A stretch of DNA of 43,733 bases, taken from positions 1 to 43,733 of the forward strand of contig DQTH01000173.1 in assembly GCA_015662865.1 (NCBI GenBank). Reading direction: 5' to 3'. The notes below the pieces were generated by a model. The model was not told the origin of the DNA. It ran no database searches and worked only from the letters and a program-made list of their open reading frames with translations. Of the stretch, positions 17,547 to 26,374 are shown piece after piece. The stretch is from Desulfocapsa sulfexigens. GTDB lineage: Bacteria > Desulfobacterota > Desulfobulbia > Desulfobulbales > Desulfocapsaceae. Within the stretch, counting starts at the first letter, position 1. Each line of letters starts with the position of its first letter. The translations under genes and the position numbers were made by a program.

Positions 17547-18584
17547 CTACTCCGGCAGGTCGGACGGTTCCCCTTCCGGGGTATCAACTGGTTCTGCCAA
17601 TCCAAAGCCCATACGGACTTTATTGTCAATATCTTCAAACATCTCCGGATGATCCTTGAGGAAACGTTTGGCATTTTCACGACCCTGTCCAATGCGTTCA
17701 TCCATGTAGGAATACCAGGAACCGCTTTTATCCACAATATCCTGTTCCACAGCAAGATCAAGCAGATCGCCTGCTTTTGAAATGCCCTCTCCATAAACAA
17801 TGTCAAATTCTGCAATTTGAAAGGGTGGCGCGACTTTGTTTTTCACTACCTTCACCTTTGTCCGGTTCCCGATAATTTCCTGTCCATCTTTCAGGGCACC
17901 GATTCTACGGATATCAAGCCGCAGTGAAGAATAGAATTTCAAAGCATTGCCGCCAGTGGTGGTCTCCGGATTACCGAACATGACACCGATCTTCATTCTG
18001 ATCTGGTTGATGAAGATCAGAACTGTGTTGCTCCGGTTTAAGACTCCTGTAAATTTACGCATGGCCTGTGACATGAGACGGGCCTGCAGTCCCATGTGGG
18101 AGTCACCCACATTTCCATCGATTTCCGCCTTGGGAGTAAGAGCCGCAACAGAGTCAATGACAATGACATCAATACCGCCAGAACGAATGAGAATTTCTGC
18201 AATCTCAAGTGCCTGTTCACCATAATCGGGTTGTGAAATCAGAAGGTTGTCGGTGTCCACACCCAGCCGTTTGGCGTAGATAGGGTCGAGTGCATGCTCG
18301 GCATCTATAAAAGCTGCCGTGCCTCCATTTTTCTGGGATTCTGCCACAACATGCAGGGCCAGCGTAGTTTTTCCCGAAGATTCAGGGCCGTATATTTCAG
18401 TAATTCTTCCCTTGGGAAAACCGCCCACACCGAGTGCTATGTCAAGACTTAATGAACCTGTGGAAATAACAGGAATTTTTTCTAGCTCAGCAGCGCCCAG
18501 GCGCATGATGGAGCCTTTGCCGAATTGCCGCTGGATCTGGCTGATCGCATTGTCGACACTGCCTTCCTTATCTTTTGCTGCCAT
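17547..18584 (-). CDS. recA: Recombinase RecA
   Basis: RecA, 345 residues, forms the ATP-dependent strand-exchange filament and stimulates LexA cleavage. Walker A is [13 protein letters not shown], Walker [11 protein letters not shown], loop L1 [20 protein letters not shown] and loop L2 [26 protein letters not shown]. The C-terminal tail is acidic and proline-rich. I start it at the ATG at 18584, preceded by GGGGAG; an in-frame TTG six codons earlier is less likely. It is the last gene of mnmA-mtaB-cinA-recA, 73 bp after cinA. I saw no obvious LexA operator in that short gap, though this lineage may use a different box. It may also have its own promoter there. Confidence 0.97.
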   Translation of the reverse strand: MAAKDKEGSVDNAISQIQRQFGKGSIMRLGAAELEKIPVISTGSLSLDIALGVGGFPKGRITEIYGPESSGKTTLALHVVAESQKNGGTAAFIDAEHALDPIYAKRLGVDTDNLLISQPDYGEQALEIAEILIRSGGIDVIVIDSVAALTPKAEIDGNVGDSHMGLQARLMSQAMRKFTGVLNRSNTVLIFINQIRMKIGVMFGNPETTTGGNALKFYSSLRLDIRRIGALKDGQEIIGNRTKVKVVKNKVAPPFQIAEFDIVYGEGISKAGDLLDLAVEQDIVDKSGSWYSYMDERIGQGRENAKRFLKDHPEMFEDIDNKVRMGFGLAEPVDTPEGEPSDLPE

Positions 18585-18657
18585 ATTTCTCCCCTTTTTC
18601 AAAATATTTTTTATCCCAAGGTTTTATTATTGTTGTTGATTTCGAAAAAAATATAAA

Positions 18658-19905
18658 TCAGTTGTGATTGATTTCTAACAGATTCCGCCTGACAATATCA
18701 AGGGCTGTCTGTGCCGTCAGCCGCTGGATTTCATATCTGTTGCCGGAAAAAATGAAGTGGTGCACAACAGTTTTATCCTCATTGGCAAGACCGATGAAAA
18801 CTGTTCCCACAGGCTTGTCGTCACTTCCGCCGCCGGGGCCAGCTATGCCGGTTACGGAAATGGAAATATCCGCGCCACTTCTTTCCCGCATTCCCTGTGC
18901 CATGGCCGTTGCAACTTTTTCACTCACTGCCCCATATCGTTCGAGCAGATTATCATTCACGCCCAGATAGGAAGTTTTCATTGAGTTTGCATAGGAGATT
19001 ACGCCGCCAAGGAAATAGGCCGAACTACCTGCAATTGATGTCAGTAAATGGTTGATTAAACCACCAGTACAGGATTCTGCCACCGAAAGAAATTTGTTTT
19101 CCTTCAGTAACAGGCCTCCCACCACTGATTCCATGGTTTCGCGATCCTGTCCATAGATCGCTGTTCCCAGTTTATCTCTGATAAGGTGGCCGTTTTTCCT
19201 AGCAAGCAGGTCTGTGGTATTTTCGTTATCACCCCGTATGGTCATGCTGAGATGAACATCAGGAAAGACAGGATAATAACCGATTTCCACATCATCGCTG
19301 AGTGCAAGTTCTTTCACTTTGTTGTTGATTTCACTTTCAGGTTTGCCAAATATTTTATAAACCCGTTGGGCGCTGGTCAGTTGGCGTCCTTTGTACCATG
19401 TTGACAGGCGAGGCAGTACCTGTTCAATGAGCAGTGTTCTCATCTGGTGGGGAATGCCTGGCAGAAAAAAAATCGGTTTACCACCATGGATTAGTTGATA
19501 CCCAGCCATCTTTGTTTTTGGACTCAGTGTTTCGGCACCTTCTGGCAACCAGGCCAGCTTTTCAAGGGATCCGGGCGGATGGTCACCGTTGGAATCCAGA
19601 TGTTTGCGGATGAGGGAGAGTATTTCAAGGTTGGGCATGGTTGGCCGGTTCAGGGCCTCGGACACCGCTTCTGTGGTGAGGTCATCATCTGTGGGACCAA
19701 GCCCGCCGGTAACCAGCACAAAATCCACCCGACCAAGGGCCCGGTTCAGTGCTTCACCAATGAGTGCCGGCGTATCTCCAATTGTGTGCATGGCATAAAT
19801 ATCAAAGCCCGCTTCAAAGAGATGGTGAGCCGCAAAACCACTTGTTGTATTGGTGATTCTTCCAGAGGTGAGCTCATTTCCTATGGCAATAATTTCTCCA
19901 AGCAT
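18658..19905 (-). CDS. cinA: CinA: NMN amidohydrolase / ADP-ribose pyrophosphatase family protein
   Basis: CinA, 415 residues, has a MoaB/COG1058 domain at the N-terminus (GNELTSGRITNTTSG, VLVTGGLGPTDDDLT) and a PncC nicotinamide-nucleotide deamidase domain at the C-terminus (SVAESCTGGLINHLLTSIAG, SVTGIAGPGGGSDDKPVGTV). Characterised members recycle NMN to NaMN for NAD synthesis. The cinA-recA pairing is old and widespread. It begins 2 bp after the mtaB stop, so translation is probably coupled. NAD salvage links it by function to nadE at 38846, though the two are not adjacent. Confidence 0.94.
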   Translation of the reverse strand: MLGEIIAIGNELTSGRITNTTSGFAAHHLFEAGFDIYAMHTIGDTPALIGEALNRALGRVDFVLVTGGLGPTDDDLTTEAVSEALNRPTMPNLEILSLIRKHLDSNGDHPPGSLEKLAWLPEGAETLSPKTKMAGYQLIHGGKPIFFLPGIPHQMRTLLIEQVLPRLSTWYKGRQLTSAQRVYKIFGKPESEINNKVKELALSDDVEIGYYPVFPDVHLSMTIRGDNENTTDLLARKNGHLIRDKLGTAIYGQDRETMESVVGGLLLKENKFLSVAESCTGGLINHLLTSIAGSSAYFLGGVISYANSMKTSYLGVNDNLLERYGAVSEKVATAMAQGMRERSGADISISVTGIAGPGGGSDDKPVGTVFIGLANEDKTVVHHFIFSGNRYEIQRLTAQTALDIVRRNLLEINHN

Positions 19906-19907
19906 AA

Positions 19908-21218
19908 TTATTTCTCTGTCTGTTTGCCCTGAACAATATTGTTGTCTATCTGCTCCAGCCGGACAGGGATGATTTTCCCCATCAGGCTGTCATCACCTGA
20001 AAAGACAACAGGGATATAATTATCGGTAAAACCGGTGAGTAAATTGTCACGTGTGCGCTTGTGTTCCACCAGCACAGGTCGTTCTGTGGCAAGGAAGCGG
20101 GAATAAAAAGCAGTTTTTTTCTGTTCAGCCAGATCTCTCAGTTCAGCCACCCGTTTTTGGCTCACCGCCTTTGGAACCTGGTCTTTATAATTTGCAGCAG
20201 GAGTGCCCGGACGTTTGGAGTAGGGGAACACATGGAAGTATGTGGCGTCAATCTCTTGAAGAAGGTTTTTGCTGTTTGCAAACTCTTTTTCTCCTTCTCC
20301 GGGAAATCCGGCCAGGATGTCGATGCCGATGGCAGCATCAGGAAAAGTGTTCATACATTTTTCGATCACTTGGCGGAATGTTTCACGATCGTAGCCACGG
20401 TGCATACGACTGAGAATTGTGTCATCACCACTCTGCAGCGGGATATGATAATGGGGCATGAAATTGGAGCAGGATTCCATTGCCTGCAGCAGTTTGTCTG
20501 TGATTTCCTGGGGTTCAATGGAACTCAATCTGAAACGGATTTTCGGATGTTCAGTACATAGGGCCAGCATCAGATCTGCAATATCAAGTTTTGTATCAAA
20601 ATCTTTCCCATACATTCCCACATGAATGCCGGTGACTACAATTTCTTTATGGCCTGCTTCTTCAAAACGTGCTGTCTGGGCCAGAACCTCATCAAGGGGA
20701 AGGCTCCGGCTGGGCCCACGTGTATAGGGAACAATACAGTAGGTGCAGAAGTTCGTGCAGCCATCCTGAACACGGATATACGCACGGGTTCGATCACCAA
20801 ATCGCCGCATGGGGAGAATGGAGATTTCCTTTTTGCTCAAAATTCGACCCATGAGCATGGTGAGGTCGCAGGGTTCTTCCTTCAGGGCATTTTCAACAAG
20901 TAAATGCTTATTTCCATTGCCAATGATGCAGACAGGTGTCTCAACTATTTCCGCAATTTCAGACGCTGCCATTTGTGCGTAGCAGCCGGTGACAATAACT
21001 TTTGCCTTGGGGTGACGACGAATGAGTCTGCGGATTGTCTGGCGGGACTGGGCTCCTGCCTTTGCTGTGACGGCACAGGTATTGATCACGACAATGTCGG
21101 CATCTTCTCCGGGTTTGGCCGGTTGGCAGCCGGACTCTTCAAAGGAGAAGAGAAAAGATGCGGATTCGTACTGGTTGACTTTGCAGCCCAGGGTATTGAT
21201 GATAATTTTTTTCTTCAC
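19908..21218 (-). CDS. mtaB: tRNA t6A37 methylthiotransferase MtaB
   Basis: Radical-SAM methylthiotransferase, 436 residues, converting t6A37 to ms2t6A37 in tRNAs reading ANN codons. The N-terminal UPF0004 domain has its three cluster cysteines, Cys12 (TLGCKVNQYES), Cys48 (NTCAVT) and Cys79 (GCYAQ). The radical-SAM motif is CTNFCTYC (Cys154/158/161), and a C-terminal TRAM-like region follows. TLGCKVNQYES and IPLQSGDD favour MtaB over MiaB or RimO. Its ATG overlaps the mnmA stop by 4 bp. Two adjacent tRNA thiolation genes suggest a decoding-quality operon. Confidence 0.93.
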   Translation of the reverse strand: MKKKIIINTLGCKVNQYESASFLFSFEESGCQPAKPGEDADIVVINTCAVTAKAGAQSRQTIRRLIRRHPKAKVIVTGCYAQMAASEIAEIVETPVCIIGNGNKHLLVENALKEEPCDLTMLMGRILSKKEISILPMRRFGDRTRAYIRVQDGCTNFCTYCIVPYTRGPSRSLPLDEVLAQTARFEEAGHKEIVVTGIHVGMYGKDFDTKLDIADLMLALCTEHPKIRFRLSSIEPQEITDKLLQAMESCSNFMPHYHIPLQSGDDTILSRMHRGYDRETFRQVIEKCMNTFPDAAIGIDILAGFPGEGEKEFANSKNLLQEIDATYFHVFPYSKRPGTPAANYKDQVPKAVSQKRVAELRDLAEQKKTAFYSRFLATERPVLVEHKRTRDNLLTGFTDNYIPVVFSGDDSLMGKIIPVRLEQIDNNIVQGKQTEK

Positions 21219-22234
21219 TGAATTTCACCACTGCCAAGAACCAGCCCCTGGTCATATATCACTGAGAACTGGCCGGGAGTGACAGCCCGCTGTTTCTCTT
21301 TAAAAGTAATACGAAAACGTGTGTCTGTTACTGGCGTTATCCTGGCTTCCTGCCCCTTGTGTCCATAACGAATGCGAACCCTGTACGTATGGTCCGGATC
21401 CGGGTGTCTGTCGCAGTTCCATAAAACATCCTCTATTTCAACACTATCTCGAAACAGGTCTTCATTTTTTCCTGCAATGATACGATTATTTTCAGCATCA
21501 ATACGGATTACATAGAGAGGTGTTGCGGCAGCGATTCCCAGGCCGCGGCGTTGACCTATGGTATAGTTGTAAATACCCTTATGTCTTCCGAGAATCTGTC
21601 CGTCTGTACTCACAATTTCACCGCTTTGTGCTGGCGCAGATATCCGTGTTTCCAGAAAACGCCCGATGGAATCAGTCCCCAGGAAACATACATCCTGACT
21701 TTCCTGTCCTCTGAAATCCGTGAATCCATGTTCTTCCACAAAATTGTAGACTTGTTCTTTTGTCATCTCACCTAAGGGGAATTCCACCTGTGCAAGTTGT
21801 TTCTGGCTCAGCCTGGCAAGAAAGTATGACTGATCTTTTGTTTCCTCATTTCCCTGCTGCAGCAGAAAACAGTCGTCATCATCTATAATTTTTGCATAGT
21901 GGCCGGTTGCAACACGGCTCATGCCACTTGCCAGAATGGCATCCATAAACAGACCGAATTTTATTTCACGGTTGCAGATCATGCAGGGATTCGGGGTGCG
22001 TCCATTCCGGTATGCTGTGGAAAAATAACGGAGAACTATTTTCTCAAAGGCTGCCTGCAGATCGATTATTTGAAGGGGAATGCCACATTGGCCTGTAATT
22101 TTTTTTACACGTTTTATCTGCAGCTCAATGTCGGGCTGGGAGAGTTTCATGAAAAAAGCATGAACATCATATTTTTCCCGTAAAAGCAATGCACAGGCCG
22201 TGGAGTCGACCCCTCCGCTCATTGCGATTCCCAT
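21215..22234 (-). CDS. mnmA: tRNA-specific 2-thiouridylase MnmA
   Basis: MnmA, 339 residues, makes s2U34 in tRNAs for Lys, Glu and Gln. The PP-loop is MSGGVDST at 5-12. The catalytic cysteines are Cys87 (MICNREIKFG) and Cys183 (DVCFLG). GHYAKI, DQSYFLARL and YNYTIGQRRGLG are family signatures. I place the start at the ATG at 22234; the frame stays open 69 codons further upstream, but that stretch reads through a family-1 repeat and bears no MnmA features. A GTG at 22255 preceded by AGAGGA is an alternative. It heads the mnmA-mtaB-cinA-recA operon and is divergent from the U32 gene. Confidence 0.93.
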   Translation of the reverse strand: MGIAMSGGVDSTACALLLREKYDVHAFFMKLSQPDIELQIKRVKKITGQCGIPLQIIDLQAAFEKIVLRYFSTAYRNGRTPNPCMICNREIKFGLFMDAILASGMSRVATGHYAKIIDDDDCFLLQQGNEETKDQSYFLARLSQKQLAQVEFPLGEMTKEQVYNFVEEHGFTDFRGQESQDVCFLGTDSIGRFLETRISAPAQSGEIVSTDGQILGRHKGIYNYTIGQRRGLGIAAATPLYVIRIDAENNRIIAGKNEDLFRDSVEIEDVLWNCDRHPDPDHTYRVRIRYGHKGQEARITPVTDTRFRITFKEKQRAVTPGQFSVIYDQGLVLGSGEIQ

Positions 22235-22321
22235 TTTTATTCTTTCTTTAAGCACCTGTCCTCTTGATTTACCTTTCAGCCTGCTGTATGGATTTCCTAT
22301 CCGAAAATTGTTTTTAAATCG

Positions 22322-22478
22322 TGATAAACTCGTAAAAAGATAAGGTCCAAAATGGATTTGTAAAAAGCTCCATATTCGAGGCGCGTAAAAAACAAATCTT
22401 TTCGGCGTACCAGGGTACGTTGAAATAATTTGTTTTTTCAAGCAACGAAGAAGATGGAGAGTTTTTGCGAATCCATCT
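22322..22478 (+). repeat. Family-1 palindromic repeat, copy 2
   Basis: A 157-bp element with the same ends as copy 1 (TGATAAACTCGTAAA and GAATCCATCT) and the same conserved blocks (CATATTCGAGGCGCGT, AGCAACGAAGAAGATGGAGAG). Its core is an inverted repeat of about 25 bp with four mismatches, around 22386-22437 (AAAAAACAAAT at one end, ATTTGTTTTTT at the other). The core differs in sequence from copy 1, yet each remains self-complementary. It lies between divergent mnmA and the U32 gene and ends 32 bp before the U32 start. Confidence 0.9.
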
Positions 22479-22510
22479 ACCGTAGATCAAACAGATAATT
22501 GTAGTTCAGA

Positions 22511-23785
22511 ATGAATAAAAAAGAAAGCAACAAAGCATCTGTTCGGGCCATGCCTGAACTCCTGGCTCCTGCCGGGAATTTTGAGAAAATGGTAACCGCG
22601 ATTCATTATGGTGCAGACGCTGTTTACATGGGCGGCAAGCAATTCAGCCTGCGTGCAAAGGCAGGGAATTTCAGTGATGAGAAAATGGCAGAAGCCGTGA
22701 AGTATGCCCACGATCATGGTGTTAAGGTTTATATAACCATTAATATTCTTGCTCATAATCGTGACTTTGCAGGCCTTGATAACTATCTGCGTAAGCTTCA
22801 AAAGGCGGCCGTGGATGGTTTGATTATCTCTGACCCTGGAATTCTGAGGCGGGCACGAAAATGCGTGCCGGAAATCCCTGTTCATTTGTCCACGCAGGCC
22901 AATGTTACCAACGCGGAAGCCGCCGAATTCTGGTTTGAGCAGGGAGTCAGCCGCCTGAACCTTGCCCGGGAACTATCCCTTGAGGAGATTCAGGAAGTCA
23001 GGGCAAAAGTGAATGGAGAACTGGAAATATTTGTGCACGGCGCCCTTTGCATCTCCTATTCCGGCCGCTGCATGCTTTCCAATTATATGACAGGAAGGGA
23101 TGCCAACCAGGGGGCCTGTGCCCATCCCTGCCGGTACAGTTACAAGCTGATAGAAGAGAAACGTCCGGGAGAATATTTTCCTGTGGAGGAAGATGAGCGT
23201 GGTACATATATTTTTAATTCAAAAGATCTCTGTCTGCTTGAAGGCTTGCCGGAACTTATCGCAAGTGGCGCTGATTCCCTGAAGATCGAAGGACGGATGA
23301 AATCTATTTTTTACGTAGGCGGAGTAACACGAATTTATCGGGCAGCCCTTGATTATTTGCGTGATTTACCGGAAGATGCCTGGAAAAATCCTGCTGATAT
23401 TTTTTTGCCGGCTACTTTCTCCGAGGAAATTGCCAAGACCGGTACCCGTGGCACAAGCGAGAATTTTTTTAGAAAAGCACCCGGCAGCTCGGAAATGCTT
23501 TACACAAGTTCCAGGGTGGACATGGACGTGGAGCCGGTGGCAGTGATCAGACAGGAAGGCGATGTGCCCCTGGTGGAGACTCGAAATGTGCTGGAAACAG
23601 GGAATCAGGTTGAATATATGCTCTCGGGCATTGACTGTGTTCCATGCACGGTTATACGCATGGAAACAGAAAAGGGTGAAGAGATAAGTCGTGCCAACCC
23701 TGGAAACCGGGTATTTTTACATACTGAGCCGGTTTTATATCAGGGCAGGCTGAACGGTATAATAAGACGAAAAAAAGGCACTTGA
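22511..23785 (+). CDS. trhP: U32-family tRNA hydroxylation protein (TrhP/YegQ type)
   Basis: A 424-residue U32 peptidase-family protein. Characterised members act on RNA: TrhP makes 5-hydroxyuridine at tRNA position 34 with prephenate, and RlhA hydroxylates 23S rRNA. The U32 signature EIFVHGALCISYSGRC (172-187) is complete, with Cys180, Cys187, Cys203 and Cys207 as the likely cluster ligands. The length fits the shorter TrhP branch rather than the long RlhA branch, and a C-terminal beta domain ends the protein. The ATG at 22511 has a weak ribosome site; Met14 (MPELLAPAG) is an alternative. The gene is bracketed by family-1 repeats in opposite orientation and divergent from the tRNA modification operon. 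Confidence 0.88.
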   Translation: MNKKESNKASVRAMPELLAPAGNFEKMVTAIHYGADAVYMGGKQFSLRAKAGNFSDEKMAEAVKYAHDHGVKVYITINILAHNRDFAGLDNYLRKLQKAAVDGLIISDPGILRRARKCVPEIPVHLSTQANVTNAEAAEFWFEQGVSRLNLARELSLEEIQEVRAKVNGELEIFVHGALCISYSGRCMLSNYMTGRDANQGACAHPCRYSYKLIEEKRPGEYFPVEEDERGTYIFNSKDLCLLEGLPELIASGADSLKIEGRMKSIFYVGGVTRIYRAALDYLRDLPEDAWKNPADIFLPATFSEEIAKTGTRGTSENFFRKAPGSSEMLYTSSRVDMDVEPVAVIRQEGDVPLVETRNVLETGNQVEYMLSGIDCVPCTVIRMETEKGEEISRANPGNRVFLHTEPVLYQGRLNGIIRRKKGT

Positions 23786-23791
23786 AAATTT

Positions 23792-23912
23792 GATGGATCC
23801 GTAAAAACTTTTCATCTTCTTCGTTGTGCACCCAAGGGCATAAACGCGCCTCGAATATGAAGTTTTTCGAAGTCTACGCTTATCTACAAATCCATCTTAG
23901 ATTTTGACTTTT
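23792..23912 (-). repeat. Family-1 palindromic repeat, copy 3 (core deleted)
   Basis: Read on the minus strand, this 121-bp copy has the left arm (AAAATCTAAGATGGATTTGTA), the block CATATTCGAGGCGCGTTTATG, and the right arm (CAACGAAGAAGATG, AAAGTTTTTACG, GATCCATC). It lacks the whole central hairpin: CCCTTGG is followed almost at once by the right arm. It begins 7 bp after the U32 stop codon and lies between convergent genes. Confidence 0.85.
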
Positions 23913-23931
23913 GTCAGGATTTTGTCTGTTG

Positions 23932-24417
23932 TTAGATGTTTGATGGTTTGTTGTTTTTTTTATCCAACCTTTTTTGTACCTGGCGTTCCTCCCATGCTGA
24001 CCCAAAAGCAGTGGTGAAAACATAAGTCTGCAGTCCTTTCCAGGCCATAACCATAATCCAGCCCAGTGCCGGCCACACTACCCAGAGATAGTCCGGGGAA
24101 AATATCAGGTTTATTACGAGTAAAAGGCCAATCAGGAATCCGAATCGAACGATTTTTTTGTAAAACCGCTTGAGTTTTTTCACTTCATCACGGGTTTCCT
24201 GTTCCAGTCGTGTTGGTTTGTTGATACTTTGTTGCTCACTTTCTTTTTCAAATTCGCCAGCGTCAATGTCAAATGCTGCACCAATTGCTTTCCGTGATTC
24301 CAGACTCATCCGACCGCCTTTTTCAAGGCGCTGGATTGTTCGTACACTGAGCCCGCTGCATTCAGCCAGTTGTTCCTGACTCCACGCACGTTGTAATCGT
24401 AATTTTCTGATATCCAT
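23932..24417 (-). CDS. Membrane-anchored XRE-type HTH protein (2TM domain)
   Basis: A 161-residue protein with an N-terminal XRE helix-turn-helix (residues 1-52: LRLQRAWSQEQLAECSGLSV, RTIQRLEKGG), a charged linker, and a C-terminal pair of membrane helices at about 93-106 and 111-126. The end is very basic (KRLDKKNNKPSN). The membrane part resembles the 2TM domain fused to HTH domains in other bacteria. It is probably a membrane-tethered transcriptional regulator or DNA anchor; its target is unknown. AGGAGA lies directly before the ATG. It stands alone, between family-1 copy 3 and a family-2 repeat. Confidence 0.85.
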   Translation of the reverse strand: MDIRKLRLQRAWSQEQLAECSGLSVRTIQRLEKGGRMSLESRKAIGAAFDIDAGEFEKESEQQSINKPTRLEQETRDEVKKLKRFYKKIVRFGFLIGLLLVINLIFSPDYLWVVWPALGWIMVMAWKGLQTYVFTTAFGSAWEERQVQKRLDKKNNKPSNI

Positions 24418-24461
24418 ATTATCTCCTGAAATCGCTTGTCTGTATTTTAGGTTGATATAGT

Positions 24462-24679
24462 CCTGAATCCGTGACGGCTGGATGATTATTCGAGGATAAT
24501 TTGCTGATTTAACATAACAAATAAAATATTATGTCATATTTGGAAAAATCACCCGCCGCCCTGCGGGGCGTACGACAGCAATGCATCCCGGTGACTTTAA
24601 ACACCTTGATATAGCTCACTATTATCAAAGTGTTTAAAGTCACCGGGCTACATCACCGGCGCACGCTCACGGATTCAGG
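24462..24679 (+). repeat. Family-2 MITE-like repeat, copy 1, with internal hairpin
   Basis: A 218-bp element with perfect 13-bp terminal inverted repeats, CCTGAATCCGTGA (24462-24474) and TCACGGATTCAGG (24667-24679). Inside, arms of about 25 bp at 24587-24647 (CCCGGTGACTTTAAACAC repeated in inverse, one mismatch before the loop) form a strong hairpin. Copy 3 at 38713 lacks that hairpin and joins ATGCAT to the terminal region directly, so it looks like a nested insertion. No coding capacity. Confidence 0.88.
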
Positions 24680-24780
24680 ATAGTGAAATGCAGGGATCCT
24701 GGCAACGACACTGACACGACACGCTCATGACATGATGGTGCCAGGCGCTTCAGAAGGTGCTTTAAATTGAGCAAAAGTAT

Positions 24781-24830
24781 GTTGTTGACAGGTTGAAAAA
24801 AATGTTTTTAAAATGTGACCTGTCAACAAC
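24781..24830 (-). promoter_or_regulatory. 13-bp dyad downstream of fumarase
   Basis: GTTGTTGACAGGT (24781-24793) and its exact complement ACCTGTCAACAAC (24818-24830) flank a 24-base A/T-rich loop. It lies 20 bp past the fumarase stop on the minus strand. It may be a terminator or mRNA 3' stabiliser. The arms also each contain TTGACA, so an operator or promoter is possible, though no plus-strand gene follows. Confidence 0.45.
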
Positions 24831-24850
24831 GATTAAAGGAGTATCAACTG

Positions 24851-26374
24851 TCACGTACGCTTTTTTGTGTCGCGTATCTTCTGGCTCCAGAGAGCTGGAC
24901 CTGTTTTGTGGATAGCCTCTCCCTTGCTGTCAACTGCGACTGTAACAGGCATGTCTTCCACTTCAAATTCATAGATTGCTTCCATGCCCAGGTCTTCAAA
25001 GGCCACCACTTTTGCCTTTTTTATGGCTTTTGATACAAGGTAGGCAGCTCCACCCACTGCCATAAGATACACGGCACCATGCTGGCGAATGAGTTCAATT
25101 GTTGCATCGCCTCTTTCGGATTTTCCGATCATGCCAATGAGGCCGGTTTTATCGAGCATCATTTCAGTGTATTTGTCCATTCGTGTTGAGGTGGTGGGGC
25201 CGGCAGGACCAACGGCTTCATCCCGGACCGGATCCACCGGTCCCACGTAATAGATGAACCTGCCTTTGAAGTCAACACCATCCGGCAGAGCCTTGCCTTC
25301 TTCCAGTAGGGTCTGAATTCTGCGATGTGCGGCGTCACGGCCGGTGAGGATGGTGCCATTTAAAAGAAGCGTTTCTCCCAGTTTCCATGATGCAATTTCT
25401 TCCAGCCCGATTCCGTCCAGTTGTACACGTTTGACGGAATCGCCCACTTCCCATTTGATTTCAGGCCAATCCTCTATACGCGGTGGGGTAAAGCTGACAG
25501 GTCCTGTGCCGTCAAGGGTGAAATGAATATGACGGGTGGCAGCACAGTTGGGAATCATGGCAACCGGAAGAGATGCTGCGTGGGTTGGGTAATCAAGTAT
25601 TTTAACATCAAGGACAGTGCTGAGGCCACCAAGACCTTGGGCACCGATCCCCAGATCATTTACTTTTTCATAGATTTCAAGTCGTAACTCTTCCAGCCGG
25701 TTATCAGGCCCTTTCTTTTGCAGTTCCTGAATATCGATGGCTTCCATTAATGATTCTTTGGCAAGTACCATGGCTTTATCAACAGTACCGCCAATGCCGA
25801 TGCCAAGAATCCCTGGCGGACACCAGCCGGCTCCCATGGTGGGCACAGTGCGTACTACCCAGTCAACAATGGAATCATTGGGGTTTAACGTGGTAAAATG
25901 GCTTTTGTTCTCTGATCCGCCACCTTTGGCAGCTATGCGGATGTCGATGGTGGAACCTGGAACAAGCTCGGTGTAAATAACAGCCGGAGTATTGTCTCTG
26001 GTGTTTAGCCTCTCTCCGGCAGGATCGGCAACCACTGAGGCCCGCAAGGGGTTGTCTATGTTACTGTACGCAAGGCGTACTCCTTCATCCACCATCTCCT
26101 GAATACCGGAATCTGTGTCAAAACGACAATCTGTGCCAATTTTTAGAAAGACGGTGACAATGCCTGTATCCTGACAGATTGGGCGCTTACCCATGGCAGC
26201 CATTCTTGAATTGATAAGAATCTGAGCAATGGCATCTTTTGCAGCCTGGTTTTTTTCAAGCTCATAGGCCCTTGTCATGGCTTGAACAAAATCACGGGGA
26301 TGGGTGTAGGAGATGTGTTGCAGGCTGTCAGCTATGGAACTGATAAAATCCTTAGTGCGGATTGTGGTACTCAT
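24851..26374 (-). CDS. fumA: Class I fumarate hydratase (4Fe-4S)
   Basis: A 507-residue class I fumarase with alpha and beta domains in one chain, catalysing fumarate to malate in the TCA or reductive branch. Three cysteines spaced like the cluster ligands of known class I enzymes are visible: Cys67 (PICQDTG), Cys185 (GWCPPGILGIGIGGT) and Cys277 (PNCAATRH). The C-terminal beta domain has GPTTSTRMD and the GKSERGDATIELIRQHGA block. It stands alone, followed by a 13-bp dyad and preceded by a family-2 repeat about 110 bp upstream. The cluster would make the enzyme oxygen-sensitive, in line with an anaerobe. The paralogue name (fumA or fumB) is a convention only. Confidence 0.94.
   Translation of the reverse strand: MSTTIRTKDFISSIADSLQHISYTHPRDFVQAMTRAYELEKNQAAKDAIAQILINSRMAAMGKRPICQDTGIVTVFLKIGTDCRFDTDSGIQEMVDEGVRLAYSNIDNPLRASVVADPAGERLNTRDNTPAVIYTELVPGSTIDIRIAAKGGGSENKSHFTTLNPNDSIVDWVVRTVPTMGAGWCPPGILGIGIGGTVDKAMVLAKESLMEAIDIQELQKKGPDNRLEELRLEIYEKVNDLGIGAQGLGGLSTVLDVKILDYPTHAASLPVAMIPNCAATRHIHFTLDGTGPVSFTPPRIEDWPEIKWEVGDSVKRVQLDGIGLEEIASWKLGETLLLNGTILTGRDAAHRRIQTLLEEGKALPDGVDFKGRFIYYVGPVDPVRDEAVGPAGPTTSTRMDKYTEMMLDKTGLIGMIGKSERGDATIELIRQHGAVYLMAVGGAAYLVSKAIKKAKVVAFEDLGMEAIYEFEVEDMPVTVAVDSKGEAIHKTGPALWSQKIRDTKKRT

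Larger units (their letters stand above)
24418..24850. other. 433-bp intergenic region between the XRE gene and fumarase
   Basis: It holds a family-2 repeat (24462-24679) with an internal hairpin and a 13-bp dyad (24781-24830). Bases 24680-24780 show no gene or clear site. Confidence 0.7.

Noticed and set aside
18585-18657. LexA box in front of recA
   Set aside because: No CTG-N10-CAG or other clear dyad seen in the 73-bp gap; recA may be read from the upstream operon.
22235-22441. 69-codon N-terminal extension of MnmA
   Set aside because: It translates the family-1 repeat and has no MnmA-like sequence; the protein begins properly at MGIAMSGGVDS.
22322-23912. Composite transposon around the U32 gene
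   Set aside because: No transposase and no element longer than about 170 bp; only non-coding repeats flank the gene.
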